Shown: positions 12,433 through 13,025 of the stretch, one piece after another
How positions within the stretch are numbered: the first letter of the stretch is position 1
Layout of the letters: each line of letters begins with the position of its first letter
Program-made: the position numbers and the translations under genes
Notes under the pieces: generated by a model
Told to the model about the DNA's origin: nothing
Database searches by the model: none
Seen by the model: the letters and a program-made list of their open reading frames with translations, nothing else
Assembly: GCA_021834865.1 (NCBI GenBank)
Contig: JAKBRD010000023.1
Location: 1-13,025 of the forward strand
Reading direction: 5' to 3'
Source: Microcaldota archaeon
Lineage (GTDB): Archaea; Micrarchaeota; Micrarchaeia; Micrarchaeales; Micrarchaeaceae
DNA: 13,025 nt

Positions 12433-13025
12433 TTAAGAGATCTGGCTTGCTATTCCGCATTCCAGCAAACTTGTCGAGTTTCCGTAGAAGTAAAGCGCGT
12501 CAGGCTTTATTAAGGTCTTCGTGAAAGTGCTGTAGTTTACGAATATGCTGGGATGGCTTGCGCTGAACGCAGTGCAGTTGCCTATAGTCCCGACGCTCGT
12601 TGTCGCGTTCGGGCCGAGAGTGGCAGACGTGCACGACGTCTGGTTTATCACGAAATAGTGTATCTGGGAGTAGCTCTTGTGTATTGCGCTCTTCCCGGCT
12701 ATTGCTTCCACCAGTGCAGTGGAGCAGCCTATTACATCGGAAAACGAAGCGTTGGTCGTGTACGTTGCGTATATGCCTATAGTGTTGGCGCTTTCGAAAT
12801 TATGCTCAAATGCTGAAAGGCTTGCCTGTGGCGATGGAGGAGCCTGGGACTTGAGGCCGAAGACTATGGCCCCGGCGAATATTATCACTATTATTATGGC
12901 CCCGATTATGGCGATGTATTTCTTGGAATTGTCTGCTGGCGCGTCCTTTTGCTTTGCAGCCGAGCTCTTGCGCGGCTTGCGCTCCTGTGCATTGCCCTTC
13001 TTCTCCGAATCGTTCTTTGATGCCA
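12433..13025 (-). CDS. Membrane-anchored, sequon-rich surface protein (5' end at window edge)
   Basis: Not a family I recognise. The frame is open to the window end and its first visible bases are TG, so the start is very probably an ATG beginning one base outside, giving 197 residues (MASKNDSEKKG...). With that numbering, residues 1-36 are Lys/Arg-rich and cytoplasmic, 37-58 form one transmembrane helix, and 59-197 would face outside. The outer part begins Pro/Ser-rich (QAPPSPQ), has four cysteines (101, 132, 151, 190) able to form two disulfides, and six N-glycosylation sequons (Asn 92, 128, 140, 150, 164, 183). This architecture suits an S-layer-associated or adhesion-type surface protein, which is inference. 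It faces away from the promoter-like element to its left. Confidence 0.75.
   Translation of the reverse strand, partial: ASKNDSEKKGNAQERKPRKSSAAKQKDAPADNSKKYIAIIGAIIIVIIFAGAIVFGLKSQAPPSPQASLSAFEHNFESANTIGIYATYTTNASFSDVIGCSTALVEAIAGKSAIHKSYSQIHYFVINQTSCTSATLGPNATTSVGTIGNCTAFSASHPSIFVNYSTFTKTLIKPDALYFYGNSTSLLECGIASQIS

Noticed and set aside
12553..12816. 87-codon plus-strand frame
   Set aside because: Arg/Cys-rich shadow of the surface-protein gene on the minus strand.
1..13025. CRISPR array, insertion sequence or origin
   Set aside because: No regularly spaced repeats, transposase gene with terminal repeats, or replication-initiator gene was seen.

Overview
The window looks archaeal. It encodes an aRF1-type peptide chain release factor with NIKS, YxCxxxF and GGQ motifs. 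The tRNA-Leu gene has no encoded CCA. Many genes have a TATA-like box about 26 bases upstream of the start codon, as expected for archaeal leaderless or short-leader transcripts. Small tightly packed genes and a two-unit Lrp-like regulator would fit a small-genome archaeon such as an ARMAN/Micrarchaeota-like lineage, but that placement is inference.

Left part (1-4697), metabolism and transport. A CsaA-like tRNA-binding-fold protein and an APC amino-acid permease, cut by the window start, run leftward. Divergent from them is a methylisocitrate lyase-type enzyme (prpB). Converging on prpB with no intergenic base is a leftward pair: an MFS transporter whose stop overlaps the start of an alpha/beta hydrolase.

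Middle part (4823-6845), a toxin-antitoxin and tRNA region. A small winged-helix protein is followed after two bases by what looks like a decayed RelE-like toxin: a matching N-terminus, then frame changes and an in-frame stop. Next comes an overlapping AbiEi/AbiEii type IV toxin-antitoxin pair behind a long dyad. The AbiEii stop lies three bases from the 3' end of a tRNA-Leu(CAG) gene on the other strand, an arrangement typical of an integration hot spot.

Translation genes (7092-9717). Seryl-tRNA synthetase and aRF1 run in tandem, ended by a perfect hairpin followed by a T-rich tract.

Right part (9771-13025). A leftward chain of four very small genes (50, 100, 46 and 47 codons) is linked by TAATG and ATGA overlaps and starts from its own TATA box. 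I do not recognise any of them as a named family. Diverging from this chain across an A+T-rich promoter region is a 462-residue protein with two HTH-plus-RAM-like units and an extra N-terminal domain, a plausible regulator of the small-gene operon. A gene-poor stretch then carries a strong promoter-like element with no gene behind it. Last is a leftward gene for a membrane-anchored, sequon-rich surface protein that probably begins one base beyond the window.
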